Below, in pieces: positions 1 to 9,106 of a stretch of DNA of 52,241 bases. Below the pieces are notes generated by a model that saw nothing but the letters and a program-made list of their open reading frames with translations, did not search any database and was not told the origin of the DNA. The DNA is from JBHIEE01 sp046760445 (GTDB lineage Bacteria; Acidobacteriota; Aminicenantia; JdFR-78). Each line of letters opens with the position of its first letter. Positions within the stretch are counted from its first letter, which is position 1. The DNA lies in the NCBI GenBank assembly GCA_046760445.1, contig JBHIEE010000004.1, positions 1 through 52,241 of the forward strand, written 5' to 3'. Made by a program: the position numbers and the translations under genes.

Positions 1-1649
1 ATACATTTTATTTTATAATCTCCGGGAGGAACTAACAAAAGATCGTAATATTTTATACCAGTGGTTTCTAACTTTCTTTTCGCTTTCTTGAGATTGATTT
101 TAAGAGTCTGGTGAAAGAAATCTCTGAATTGTCCAGAGCTACTAATAGCATAACCATATATTTCTAAATTAATTTCTTTCGACTTTCTATTTTTTTCTAA
201 AAACTGATTACCTGGAAACTTCAGAAACACTGGCACTTGAGTAATTCCTTTATTACCACGAAATGCAGAGACAAAGCTATCAACTTTGATTTCTTGAGAA
301 GGAATGTCTTTAACCACATATTCTGCCAATTGCAATTGCTTTTCAAGAGAAGAGTAATCCTTATATGGTTTATCTTCATAATATCCTTTTCGATATGAAA
401 CTTGTAAATTAGGACGTTTTACTTTTACTTTAAGTTTTCGAAATTTTCCTTCTTTCTTTTTGTCAGTAGGAGAATATCCAAGCAAATAATAAGAGTTGGT
501 TAGCTTGAGAATATCTTCTAAGGGTTGATCTAAATTATTAACATTTCTATAGGCCTTACCGCCAGTTTCAGATGATAATAAATTTAGTGTAATTTGACCT
601 CGCTGTATTAAAGCCTGGTCTTTTGAAGTGCCACTTAGAGTATTAAGGTCTGCACTAACTGTACGAAGTCCACCCAAATCCACAGTGTGAATAAGGCAAT
701 CAGAGCTAACAACATCTTTTAGTGCATTATATAGATTCATTCTTATGCTTGAGTCTCCAAAACGGTTTGGGTCAATTTCCCAGTATCTTCCTTGGACAAA
801 GGACTGAGTATCTTTCTCAAATTCTTTTAAGGATTTTCCAGTTAATATTTTACTATCAAATCCTTCTGAGAAATAGATGATGTGTTTTCTTCCCTCAACT
901 ATGTTAAGGGACTGTCCTAAAATCTGAAGATCCTCAATAAAATCTGCCACATACCCTGCATAATTTGATTCTCTTATTTTTTTTATCTTCTCTTCTAAGG
1001 CTCTTAATTCCTCTTGAAAGACATCTCTTGCTCCTCCAGTAGCCTTATCACCACTGACATCTGACGGCTCTTGAGCAATCACTGGTCCAAAACTAAAACC
1101 GGCTGGATCCTTAACTCTTTGAGTTACCTTAACTAATCCTAAAGTGTCAATAGCTGATAATAATTGGTCTCGATCATTAGTGAAATTAACCAGTATTTGA
1201 ACACCACTGAGTATTGAATAAGTAGCCACTGCGACTAAATCAGTGGGAAGGATTTTCTCCTTAACAAAATTAAGACCAGTTTCTCTGGCTCTCAATATAC
1301 CTTTTGGACTGGCAAAGGACAGATCAAAGAGTAGAAAGAACTGTCGTCGAACAGCGGGATAGCGCCTTGCTAAACTAACTATTTCTGGAGAATCATTTTG
1401 GACTAAGGTAAAGTAAGTTATCTTTTGTTCTTTGCCATTCTCGTAGATAGCAAAATCTTCTGGTTTTAAATCAAGCACAGGGTTACCTTCCTTATCAATA
1501 ACATAAACGGGAATATCAACCACAACTACCTCAATTTCATATTTGAGAGGCTCCTCCCTGGTTTGAGGAAATGGAGTCGCATGGATTTGGAGTAAAAATC
1601 CAAAACCCAATATTGATAAAAGAAAAATTAATGTTATGTTTCTTTTCAT
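1..1649 (-). CDS. VWFA-related domain protein, exported, 3' end beyond window
   Basis: About 549 residues are visible and the stop codon lies beyond the left edge. The start at 1649 follows AGGTGA at good spacing, and the protein opens with MKRNITLIFLLSILGFGF, a signal peptide. Residues 35-75 form a beta-rich domain (VDIPVYVIDKEGNPV, LKPEDFAIYENG) typical of VWFA-related proteins of Acidobacteriota-like bacteria. The von Willebrand A fold follows with FFLLFDLSFASPKG, where the metal-site DxSxS motif is only partly kept. Near residue 385 it has NSYYLLGYSPTDKKKEGKF and then VKVKRPNLQVSYRKGYY, the C-terminal signature of this family. It is probably periplasmic or surface-exposed and involved in protein binding. 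It is the last gene of a minus-strand cluster with two GWxTD proteins. The exact role is unknown. Confidence 0.85.
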   Translation of the reverse strand, partial: MKRNITLIFLLSILGFGFLLQIHATPFPQTREEPLKYEIEVVVVDIPVYVIDKEGNPVLDLKPEDFAIYENGKEQKITYFTLVQNDSPEIVSLARRYPAVRRQFFLLFDLSFASPKGILRARETGLNFVKEKILPTDLVAVATYSILSGVQILVNFTNDRDQLLSAIDTLGLVKVTQRVKDPAGFSFGPVIAQEPSDVSGDKATGGARDVFQEELRALEEKIKKIRESNYAGYVADFIEDLQILGQSLNIVEGRKHIIYFSEGFDSKILTGKSLKEFEKDTQSFVQGRYWEIDPNRFGDSSIRMNLYNALKDVVSSDCLIHTVDLGGLRTVSADLNTLSGTSKDQALIQRGQITLNLLSSETGGKAYRNVNNLDQPLEDILKLTNSYYLLGYSPTDKKKEGKFRKLKVKVKRPNLQVSYRKGYYEDKPYKDYSSLEKQLQLAEYVVKDIPSQEIKVDSFVSAFRGNKGITQVPVFLKFPGNQFLEKNRKSKEINLEIYGYAISSSGQFRDFFHQTLKINLKKAKRKLETTGIKYYDLLLVPPGDYKIKC

Positions 1650-1768
1650 TGTAATCACCTACATATTAAAATTTAGAGATTTACAAAACAACTCAAAACT
1701 TGAAATTCGATTATTAGTCATTTTCTCAAAGTATGTGTAAGTTTGTGCAATTCTCTGATTTTTGCCTC

Positions 1769-2824
1769 TTATTTTATTATAAAATTTACTTCTTTTTTAG
1801 TTGATAAATTTGAAACGTTCTCAGTAATTTCTATTTCTAAAGTATATTTTCCAGGGTCTAATTTTTTCTCCTGAAAACTTAATGGCAGAGGGTGACTGAT
1901 TAAAGGGGCGGTATATTTTTGAGCAAATTTTATAACTTCCTCTGCTCCTTTTTTAACTATATATTTAATTTCAATATTATATTTTCTTGTCCCTGGCTTA
2001 ACAGGTTTAGCCCCAAAAATATAATAAAAAATTTCTGGAGTATCTGTTGGTGAAAAAATATTTTCTATTTTTGGTTCCATTTGTAAAATTGAATAATAAA
2101 ATGAATTCCTATGAATCTTAACCTTTGTTTCCGGCTGAGAGATTTGCTTAATAGATTTAACAAAAAATATAGGAGTTGTTTCCAGTTTTCTTTCAAAAGA
2201 AAGTGGATCTGGTAAAGAAAATTCAGAGTAAAGAGTACCTATTTTAATTAAGCCCGTTGATGTTACAGCTAAAGCTAATAAATAATTTCCAGGTGGAAGA
2301 ACGTAAGCAATAGTATAAATATTCTCCTCTTCAGGATTAAAACTTTCTTTTTCTTCTTCTAATGAAACTGGTAAATATATTTCTTCTAAGATTTCTTTAA
2401 TATTATCTCCCTCTAATCTATAGAATCTCAAAAATACATTTAAATTTACTGTAAGCATTTTTGAGCTTACTCGAGGTTCTTCTTGTTCTGCGGGTATGAT
2501 TTCAAATGGTTCTATTTTTTCCTGAAAACCTAAATCAGAGTTTTTCATTTTAAAGAGAAATACAGTATGAAGTTTATTTTGTATAGAGGGTAAATATAGA
2601 GTCCGAGCATAAGTTATAGGAATATCCTTTCGCGGTTGTCTAGTTAAAACATTTTCATCAAATACTTTACTCACTTCCGGAGGAATGATCATCTCTTTTT
2701 GAGGAGTAACCTCTTCTTGTTTTTCGGTTTTTCCTCTTTCCTCCACGCTATTAGCATTGAAATAAGTGAAGAGAATAAATGCCATCCCAATTAAAATAAT
2801 AATTAATAATTTTTTGAATCTCAT
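1769..2824 (-). CDS. membrane-anchored or exported protein of unknown function
   Basis: A 351-residue protein that I do not assign to a named family. I place the start at MRFKKLLIIILIGMAF because AAGGAAG lies just upstream of 2824; an in-frame ATG 16 codons earlier lacks such a site and would bury the signal sequence. Residues 4-20 form one hydrophobic segment (signal peptide or anchor), followed by a charged linker (VEERGKTEKQEEV). The rest is predicted mostly beta, with stretches such as LPPGNYLLALAV and LDPGKYTLEIEITEN that resemble immunoglobulin-like strands in envelope proteins. It lies between a VWA protein and a GWxTD lipoprotein on the same strand, so a shared transcript and an envelope role are likely. 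Confidence 0.75.
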   Translation of the reverse strand: MRFKKLLIIILIGMAFILFTYFNANSVEERGKTEKQEEVTPQKEMIIPPEVSKVFDENVLTRQPRKDIPITYARTLYLPSIQNKLHTVFLFKMKNSDLGFQEKIEPFEIIPAEQEEPRVSSKMLTVNLNVFLRFYRLEGDNIKEILEEIYLPVSLEEEKESFNPEEENIYTIAYVLPPGNYLLALAVTSTGLIKIGTLYSEFSLPDPLSFERKLETTPIFFVKSIKQISQPETKVKIHRNSFYYSILQMEPKIENIFSPTDTPEIFYYIFGAKPVKPGTRKYNIEIKYIVKKGAEEVIKFAQKYTAPLISHPLPLSFQEKKLDPGKYTLEIEITENVSNLSTKKEVNFIIK

Positions 2825-2868
2825 ATTTTCTTCCTTTCTTTGAAATTTTAAATTTAAGATTTTATAAC

Positions 2869-3807
2869 TCAACTCTCTACACTAAATTCTAATTCCTTTT
2901 TCATCTTTTCTTCACCGGTTTTATTTATTAAAATGGAAGCTATTTTATAGCTTCCTTTCTCTAAAGTCACAGGAATTTCAATTAATAATTCTTTTTCTTT
3001 TCCTGTCTTGATTTCTTCTTCTGTAACTGAAACAGGATAATCTTTTTGATATTCCCATACTAATTGATTATTAAAATCATAAATTGAAATTGATAATTCA
3101 AAAGAGGTTTCCAGCTTATCCTCTTTTTCTGTAAACCAGATATTCTTATAAGGAATTTCAATAGAAATAATCAACTCATTTTCTCTGCTCTTTTTTATTT
3201 CTAAGTTAAAGTCAAAAATAGCTTTTCCATATTCAGTAACTTTTTTCTCTTGTTCTTCTCTTAAAAAGGCTAAAGCCGTGTTTAATTCATTAAGATGAGC
3301 TACATCTGTGGTTACTAATTGATACTCTCCGGTACCACGATAGTCAATAAATTCAACTGGATAAAGACCGTAGTACCAAATCTCTCTCGCTCTGATTATT
3401 ACTCCACCATAAAGCCCTCCCTCGTATCTTCTTCTTAAGAAAGGAGGACCAAAAAAGATATAAATTCTTCCTCTGTCCGTGAGCCAGCCTGGTCTACCTT
3501 CTCCTCGAAAAAGGCGAGTAGCTTCGTTTATTCTTTCAAAATATATTTTTTTAAATTCATTTTCTTCAGTATCTGGGTCAGGATCTCTTTTTTTCCAAAA
3601 TTCCTTTTTAAATTTTTCTCTCTCAGAGGCAGGAAGTTCGAGGAAAATTTTTCGTTCTTCTTTGGTGATGATAAATCTAACTTTGGAAAGAAATTCCTGG
3701 TCTTTTGGTTCTAACTTTTTTTCTAATTGATATAATCTACAGGAAACTGGAAGCAGGAAGCAGGACGCAAGAAATAATGTACCAATTTTAAAGATTATTT
3801 TCCTCAA
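2869..3807 (-). CDS. GWxTD domain-containing lipoprotein
   Basis: A 312-residue protein. The start is TTG at 3807, preceded by AAGGAG at good spacing. The N-terminus has a short hydrophobic stretch and a lipobox-like LASC ending at Cys16, with a second Cys at 23, so lipid anchoring is likely. The family signature is at about residues 102-120: GRPGWLTDRGRIYIFFGPP, the GWxTD motif that names the domain. Upstream, EKFKKEFWKKRDPDPDTEEN is also typical of the domain (WxxRDPxP). The C-terminal half is predicted beta. It follows a larger GWxTD protein by 74 bp on the same strand. GWxTD domains are widespread in Acidobacteriota-like and Bacteroidota-related genomes, but their biochemical role is not established. 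Confidence 0.85.
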   Translation of the reverse strand: MRKIIFKIGTLFLASCFLLPVSCRLYQLEKKLEPKDQEFLSKVRFIITKEERKIFLELPASEREKFKKEFWKKRDPDPDTEENEFKKIYFERINEATRLFRGEGRPGWLTDRGRIYIFFGPPFLRRRYEGGLYGGVIIRAREIWYYGLYPVEFIDYRGTGEYQLVTTDVAHLNELNTALAFLREEQEKKVTEYGKAIFDFNLEIKKSRENELIISIEIPYKNIWFTEKEDKLETSFELSISIYDFNNQLVWEYQKDYPVSVTEEEIKTGKEKELLIEIPVTLEKGSYKIASILINKTGEEKMKKELEFSVES

Positions 3808-3821
3808 TTTTTTTCTCCTTA

Positions 3822-3880
3822 ACCACAGAGCACACAGAAAATAATCCGAGTTGAGAATGTAGCTTTAATTTCTCTGTGGT
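3822..3880. repeat. short inverted repeat between the two GWxTD genes
   Basis: ACCACAGAG at 3822-3830 pairs with CTCTGTGGT at 3872-3880, a perfect 9-bp dyad with a 41-nt spacer. It fills most of the gap between the two minus-strand GWxTD genes. There is no T-run after the stem on the minus strand, so a classical terminator is not supported. A dispersed intergenic repeat is more likely. Confidence 0.5.
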
Positions 3881-3881
3881 C

Positions 3882-5951
3882 TCATTTTTTTATTGACTCT
3901 ACAAGTTTTTTAAGCTTTTCCTGCTCTGGATTTATTTCTAATGATTTTTCCCAAGCCACTAAAGCTTCTTCTTTGTTTCCTAATTGATAATAGCATTTTC
4001 CAATTGAGTTAAGAATCTCCAAGTTAGTTCCATAATGGGAGAGATAATTTTTATAATAAGTAACTGCCTCTTCAAATTCTCCGAGAGCTTGACAAGATTT
4101 ACCTAATAATCCTAAAAACTCGTAATTTTTACTTTTGGTATTAAGAAAAGGCAGTAATACGTCCTTTACTTTATGATATTCTTTTAATGTAAAAAGCACT
4201 CTACTAAAACCAAAAGCGTATCTTAATGAATTTGGATTTTTTTGATACGTTCTTTCAAGCAGAGCTCTTGCTCCTTTTATATCTCCTTTATTTAATAACT
4301 GATTACCTAACATAAATAAATATTCTATATTGTGAGAAGCTGGCATCACTTTAGAAAAAATCCAAGGACGGGCTATGCCAGCCACTGGAGTAACATCAAA
4401 ATATTCTTTTTCAAAAAGAATTTCATTTTTATTTGTATCAAGAATAGAAACTTTTATTTGATAATGGGCTGGAGGAAAATTTTGAAGGGAAAATTCTTCC
4501 AGAAAATCTGTTTTATCTTGATATTCATTAATCCTTTTAGTTGTAGAAGAGAATTCCTCATCTCCTTTATAAAATGTAAATTTCACCGATCCATTTTCTC
4601 GTAATTCCTTAGTTAAACTAAGAACCTGGAAGAAAATAGATAATTTCTCCTTAGGAAGAAAAACTTTTTTGGGTTGGGTATAAATCTGGTAATTTCCCAC
4701 TCGGAAAGGTTTGTTAATAGCTAATCGAGAAGAACTTTTCTCTGTTTTATAAGATAGAAGTAAAGAGCTCATTTGGAGAGCAGATGCATCATCAGGGATA
4801 GTGATATCCTTTTCAAAAGAGGTAAATTCTTTAGCTACTGTGTTTTTTAAAAGCACATTAAATTTATAATTACCTGGAACCAAAGGAATCATATCTTGAA
4901 TAGCATATGATTCTGATTTTATATTATTTAATTGGTCTTTAGTAAACTCTAAAGAAATTGTCTTCTCATATTGAAAGATTGTCCTTCCTTTCAAATCTGA
5001 GACTTTTCCATTAATCTTAAAATTAGTATAATACTTATCTTCGTAAGAACCAATAGAAAGAGTTTTTGGTTCAATAGAATAATGAACAAAGAAAATTCCA
5101 GATTTATCCTTAATTATTTTAACTAAAGAATCACTATAGATATAATTAGCTGTATACTCTACCTCAACTATATCTTTATATTTCAAAAGTTTTTTTGCAT
5201 ATTCATCTTCTACTTTTTTATGAGGAAGGGTAACAATATTACCTAATACTATATCTGAGGTTAAGGATACATGGCCAGGGAATGGTCTTTCTCCTGGAAT
5301 TAATGACAAAGAAGCCTGAGCTAATATTGGATCATATTCAAAAATTTCCTCATACATTGCCGCTATGTTTGTGGCATCTCCTTTATAGTTAATAAGTAAT
5401 TGATAAGGGCCATCACTCGCAGGACTATATAATTTATATTCACCTATTCCCTTTTTTTTATAGAATACTACATTAAAATGAGCTGGAAGACCATACTTAG
5501 TTTCACCTTGATAGAACCATACCTCAGTTGGATATACAGTCCTATAATCTTCACCATATCTATCAATATCAATAGGGGAGCCTAATATTATATATATTTT
5601 CCCTCTATCTGTTTTCCAACCTGGCCGAGGCGTGCCTCTTCCAAAGAATTTATTGGCATAAGCAATTCTCCTGTAATGTTCCTCTTTGTTTTCATTTTTT
5701 GGTGTGCCAGGCGTAGGATCCCTCTGTCTCCAAAAAGCCTTAATAAAAATATCTCTTTCTCTATCAGTCTCTAACCGAAGAAAGATATCTTTTTCTTTGG
5801 GAGTAATAATATAGACGACCTCTTCTTCCAGCCACTTTCTATATTTTCCTGGAAGATCTTTAGGGGTTTTTTTCTTACTCTCCAGTAATACAGGAAAAAT
5901 AAAAAGTATCACTATGACGAGAATAAATATTTTCTTTTTCATTCTTATCAT
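3882..5951 (-). CDS. GWxTD domain protein with C-terminal TPR repeats
   Basis: A 689-residue exported protein. It opens MIRMKKKIFILVIVILFIFP, a signal peptide; initiation could be at Met1 or Met4, and neither has a strong ribosome site. The GWxTD domain is at about residues 45-200, with FWRQRDPTPGTPKNE and RPGWKTDRGKIYIILGSP. A long beta-rich middle region follows (LVPGNYKFNVLLKNT, FPPAHYQIKVSIL). Residues 560-689 carry at least three TPR-like helical pairs (LGEFEEAVTYYKNYLSHYG, LGNKEEALVAWEKSLEINP). It heads the minus-strand cluster and diverges from the phosphodiesterase gene. The pairing of a large GWxTD-TPR protein with a small GWxTD lipoprotein suggests an envelope complex; this is inference. 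Confidence 0.85.
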   Translation of the reverse strand: MIRMKKKIFILVIVILFIFPVLLESKKKTPKDLPGKYRKWLEEEVVYIITPKEKDIFLRLETDRERDIFIKAFWRQRDPTPGTPKNENKEEHYRRIAYANKFFGRGTPRPGWKTDRGKIYIILGSPIDIDRYGEDYRTVYPTEVWFYQGETKYGLPAHFNVVFYKKKGIGEYKLYSPASDGPYQLLINYKGDATNIAAMYEEIFEYDPILAQASLSLIPGERPFPGHVSLTSDIVLGNIVTLPHKKVEDEYAKKLLKYKDIVEVEYTANYIYSDSLVKIIKDKSGIFFVHYSIEPKTLSIGSYEDKYYTNFKINGKVSDLKGRTIFQYEKTISLEFTKDQLNNIKSESYAIQDMIPLVPGNYKFNVLLKNTVAKEFTSFEKDITIPDDASALQMSSLLLSYKTEKSSSRLAINKPFRVGNYQIYTQPKKVFLPKEKLSIFFQVLSLTKELRENGSVKFTFYKGDEEFSSTTKRINEYQDKTDFLEEFSLQNFPPAHYQIKVSILDTNKNEILFEKEYFDVTPVAGIARPWIFSKVMPASHNIEYLFMLGNQLLNKGDIKGARALLERTYQKNPNSLRYAFGFSRVLFTLKEYHKVKDVLLPFLNTKSKNYEFLGLLGKSCQALGEFEEAVTYYKNYLSHYGTNLEILNSIGKCYYQLGNKEEALVAWEKSLEINPEQEKLKKLVESIKK

Positions 5952-6053
5952 TAAAAAATTTTATTATATTTATTAGAAAGATGCAAGCTTATCTAAAATT
6001 TCACTTAAATTTTCAGGCTAAATAGGGTAATATGTTTTAAGAATGATAAAATA

Positions 6054-8489
6054 ATGAATCATAAAGTCAGGAGTTTTTCTTTAATAAAAAATTTAATTTT
6101 ATTTTGTCTTATTATTTTTTCTCTTTCGGGGTGCGGAAAAAAAGGTGTGCCCGGAAAAGTAGATTTAACTGAATATTTTAAAAATTATCCTCCCTTAAAG
6201 GAACAGAACCAGATTGTTTTTAATGAAGAAGAACTTTATCTTTCCCTGATAGATGGATGGACTAAACCAAAAAAGAAGCCTCCTACTCCATTTTTATTGT
6301 CTATAGGAGACAAATCTTCCCTGAGAGTATTCTGGGGAAAATCAGGAAAAGAAGAAATGAAAATCCTCTGCCGGCCATATTATATTGAGGAATTAACCCA
6401 ACAGATAAAAATATTCCTCAATGGAAAATTCATTTCTATCTTAACTCTTGATAGAGAGAATAAATTGTATTCCGTTAAACTACCTCCTGGGATAGTTAAA
6501 CCTGGTTTGAATTATTTCACTTTTCAATATTGTCCTATTAAATACCCTCAAGCCAAAGAAAAGACAAGAAAAAGAAGTAAATATGGAATTGCTTTTGAAA
6601 AAATTATATTTCTTCCAGCACATAAAGGACAAGAACCCAAGATTGAAGTTTATCCTGAAAAGCAGCTGGTAAGATTTACGGGCTCAATCAGCAATTATTA
6701 TTTCTTAAGAACTTATTATCAATCAAAATTGAGCTTTTATTATCGAAAGAGAGAGGAAACATCTTCTCAAAGTTTAAGTCAGATAAGAGTTATAATTGAA
6801 AACAGTTACGGCCAAAATATTGCCTATGAATTTCTTATAAATTCAAAAAAGTGGAAGAAAGAAGAAATAGATCTTTCCCCATTTAAGAATCAACTAATCA
6901 AAATATCCTTTTTTCATCTCACTAAAGGAGAGAATTCCTCAGAAATTAAAAAACCATTTCTCGAAAATGAGTTAGGAAAGCCTAAAAAAAGCAAAATTTT
7001 GCTGATTGGTTTAGACGGTGCTACCTGGGAGGTAATCAATCCTTTGATTGAACAGGGAAAACTTCCTAATTTAAAAAAATTAATCCAAACAGGAGTTACC
7101 GGGCAGCTGCGAACTGTTCGACCATGGTATTCTCCCCTTATCTGGACTTCGATTGTCACCGGCAAAAAGAAGGAAAAACATAGGATAACTGGTTTTATTG
7201 ATCAGCAACGAAAGAAAGGAAAAATTATTCCCAATTCCAGGCTCAATCGAAAATGTAAGACAATCTGGAATATTCTGAGCAACAAGGGATTTACTGTGGG
7301 AGTAATCGGTCTTTGGGTTACTTGGCCAGCTGAATCAATAAATGGATATATTCTTTCTGACAGGATGTTTTTTGAAAATCTTCCTGCTATCACCTATCCT
7401 TTAGAACTGGAATATGAACTTTTCCAAAAGGTGAAACCTTTAGCCTTGAAAAACCGATCCTCTTTTTTTCTTTCGATGAAAGAAAAACTTAAGGAAGACG
7501 ATTTTTCTCTTCAATCACCTCTTAGAAAAAACATTAAGTATGAAAATTTATATCTTGATCAGGACCAATTAAAAAGTTTTGCTGGATTATATTTCAATAA
7601 AAAATTTAACCCTGACTTTTTTCTACTTTATATCAGAGGTCCAGATGTGACTAGCCATTTCTTCTGGAAATACTTCGACCCAATTGGATTTCCTATTCCT
7701 GAGGAAGAAATCAAAAAATTTGGAAATTTAATTCCTCAAAATTATATCTATCAGGACTTTATTATCGGGAAATACTTATCTCAAGCAGGCCCCAATACTC
7801 TGGTAATTGTAGTTTCAGATCATGGGATGAAAAGAGGAAATTATCTTCCCCGAGTGATTTTTAGCCAAGTTGAAAAACTGTGGAAGGATACAGGGTTGGA
7901 TAATTCTGTTTTAAATACTCAATCGAGAGTCAATTTCCTTCAACTGACCATAAAAGAAAGTGCAAATAGAAATAAGATTATTTCTTTATTGTCCCAAATA
8001 AAGATTGGAAATAAAAAAAGTCAACTTTTTAAAATCTCTTTGAAGAAGAATAATAATATTTATTTAGGAATAAATAATCCTATGGAGGTGGAATTTAACT
8101 CATCTATCTTTTTAAATGAAAAAACAATTGGACAACTAAGTGATTATGCACAAATTAAGGAAAGAAGTGCTGACCATTCTTTATATGGTGTTTTAATTAT
8201 GAAAGGCAAAGAAATAAAAAAGGGTTATCAGCTCAAAGAATGTTCAGTTCTTGATATTGTTCCTACTCTTCTTTATCTTCTTAGCCTTCCTGTCGGGAAA
8301 GATATGGATGGTCAGGTGCTGGTTGAAGGTATTACATCCAAATTTTTAGCTAAAAATCCAATAAATTTTATTGAGAGCTATGAGCTTGAAAAAGATTTAA
8401 TACCATTAAAAGAAAATCAAATAAAAAGAGACGAATCTACTGATAAGAAACTGATTGAACAACTAAGAGCTCTCGGCTATATCCAATAA
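6054..8489 (+). CDS. alkaline-phosphatase-superfamily phosphodiesterase lipoprotein
   Basis: An 811-residue protein. The signal peptide ends in a clear lipobox, LSGC, with Cys27, so it is probably a lipoprotein. Residues 30-300 form a beta-rich region of unknown role. The type I phosphodiesterase / nucleotide pyrophosphatase domain starts near residue 314: KILLIGLDGATWEVINPL supplies the first metal-binding Asp, and YSPLIWTSIVTGK contains the Thr/Ser region that acts as nucleophile in this superfamily. VVSDHGMKRG near residue 589 is the conserved DHG metal site, and RSADHSLYGV is another metal-ligand segment. Substrates of this family vary (nucleotides, phospholipids, phosphoglycans), and the sequence does not decide between them. 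It is transcribed away from the GWxTD cluster. Confidence 0.85.
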   Translation: MNHKVRSFSLIKNLILFCLIIFSLSGCGKKGVPGKVDLTEYFKNYPPLKEQNQIVFNEEELYLSLIDGWTKPKKKPPTPFLLSIGDKSSLRVFWGKSGKEEMKILCRPYYIEELTQQIKIFLNGKFISILTLDRENKLYSVKLPPGIVKPGLNYFTFQYCPIKYPQAKEKTRKRSKYGIAFEKIIFLPAHKGQEPKIEVYPEKQLVRFTGSISNYYFLRTYYQSKLSFYYRKREETSSQSLSQIRVIIENSYGQNIAYEFLINSKKWKKEEIDLSPFKNQLIKISFFHLTKGENSSEIKKPFLENELGKPKKSKILLIGLDGATWEVINPLIEQGKLPNLKKLIQTGVTGQLRTVRPWYSPLIWTSIVTGKKKEKHRITGFIDQQRKKGKIIPNSRLNRKCKTIWNILSNKGFTVGVIGLWVTWPAESINGYILSDRMFFENLPAITYPLELEYELFQKVKPLALKNRSSFFLSMKEKLKEDDFSLQSPLRKNIKYENLYLDQDQLKSFAGLYFNKKFNPDFFLLYIRGPDVTSHFFWKYFDPIGFPIPEEEIKKFGNLIPQNYIYQDFIIGKYLSQAGPNTLVIVVSDHGMKRGNYLPRVIFSQVEKLWKDTGLDNSVLNTQSRVNFLQLTIKESANRNKIISLLSQIKIGNKKSQLFKISLKKNNNIYLGINNPMEVEFNSSIFLNEKTIGQLSDYAQIKERSADHSLYGVLIMKGKEIKKGYQLKECSVLDIVPTLLYLLSLPVGKDMDGQVLVEGITSKFLAKNPINFIESYELEKDLIPLKENQIKRDESTDKKLIEQLRALGYIQ

Positions 8490-8635
8490 AATTCATTTAA
8501 CCTGAATTTTACTTATTTCTCTTAGTTTTCAAAAATAAATGTAATGAGGTGTCCGAATATTAAAAAATAATTTTTTCTTAGAGAATATTTTGTCCACAGA
8601 AGATAAGTATTTCAAGATAATAGTGTAATTTAATT

Positions 8636-8663
8636 TTGACAATGGAGAAGTTTTTGATATAAT
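8636..8663 (+). promoter_or_regulatory. consensus sigma-70 promoter of the initiator tRNA
   Basis: TTGACA at 8636-8641 and TATAAT at 8658-8663, spacing 16, both perfect hexamers. The -10 ends nine bases before the tRNA, so transcription should start almost at its 5' end. Confidence 0.85.
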
Positions 8664-8672
8664 AAACACTGA

Positions 8673-8749
<77 letters not shown>

Positions 8750-9106
8750 CTCTTTTTAACTCCTGACAGGGCTTTTCCTTGATTTCGTCTTTCAACCGCT
8801 TTACCGTAATTTCAGCCAAAATCAGCCAATTTTGCGTGTATTATTTTTGTCTTTTCTAGTACAATATGGAAGGCAGAGTATGGTTTAGTTAATTTTTCGG
8901 TTACGGCCAGGGTTACGAAGCCCGTATCTAAAAAAGCAGAGAGAAGCGAGGAACGAGTAGCGAGAAAAAGAAAAAATCTCTCTACTTGCTACTCGCTATT
9001 TCTTCTAGTGCTCATCCTGTTTTTTAATTTAATATTTCAGCAATTTTATAGTATAATATACCAGTAATAAATCAACAAAATCATCCTGTATCGAAAGGTT
9101 TCCTTT
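8750..9106. other. non-coding stretch downstream of the tRNA, with one hairpin
   Basis: No convincing gene is visible in these 357 bases. An imperfect hairpin has arms 8945-8964 and 8978-8997 (about 16 of 20 pairs, 13-nt loop). Its right arm contains the 20-mer TCTCTACTTGCTACTCGCTA, which recurs exactly at 10140-10159. The AT-rich stretch just before 9107 (GTATAATATA) probably holds the promoter of the cyclase gene. Confidence 0.5.

Noticed and set aside
8488..8510. Terminator after the phosphodiesterase gene
   Set aside because: AAAATTCA-N7-TGAATTTT forms an 8-bp AT-only stem without a proper T-run, so it is too weak to call.
8870..9000. Possible cyclic di-GMP riboswitch before the FHA-GGDEF gene
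   Set aside because: The region has GC-rich hairpins, but I do not find the conserved GEMM core sequences or paired helices.
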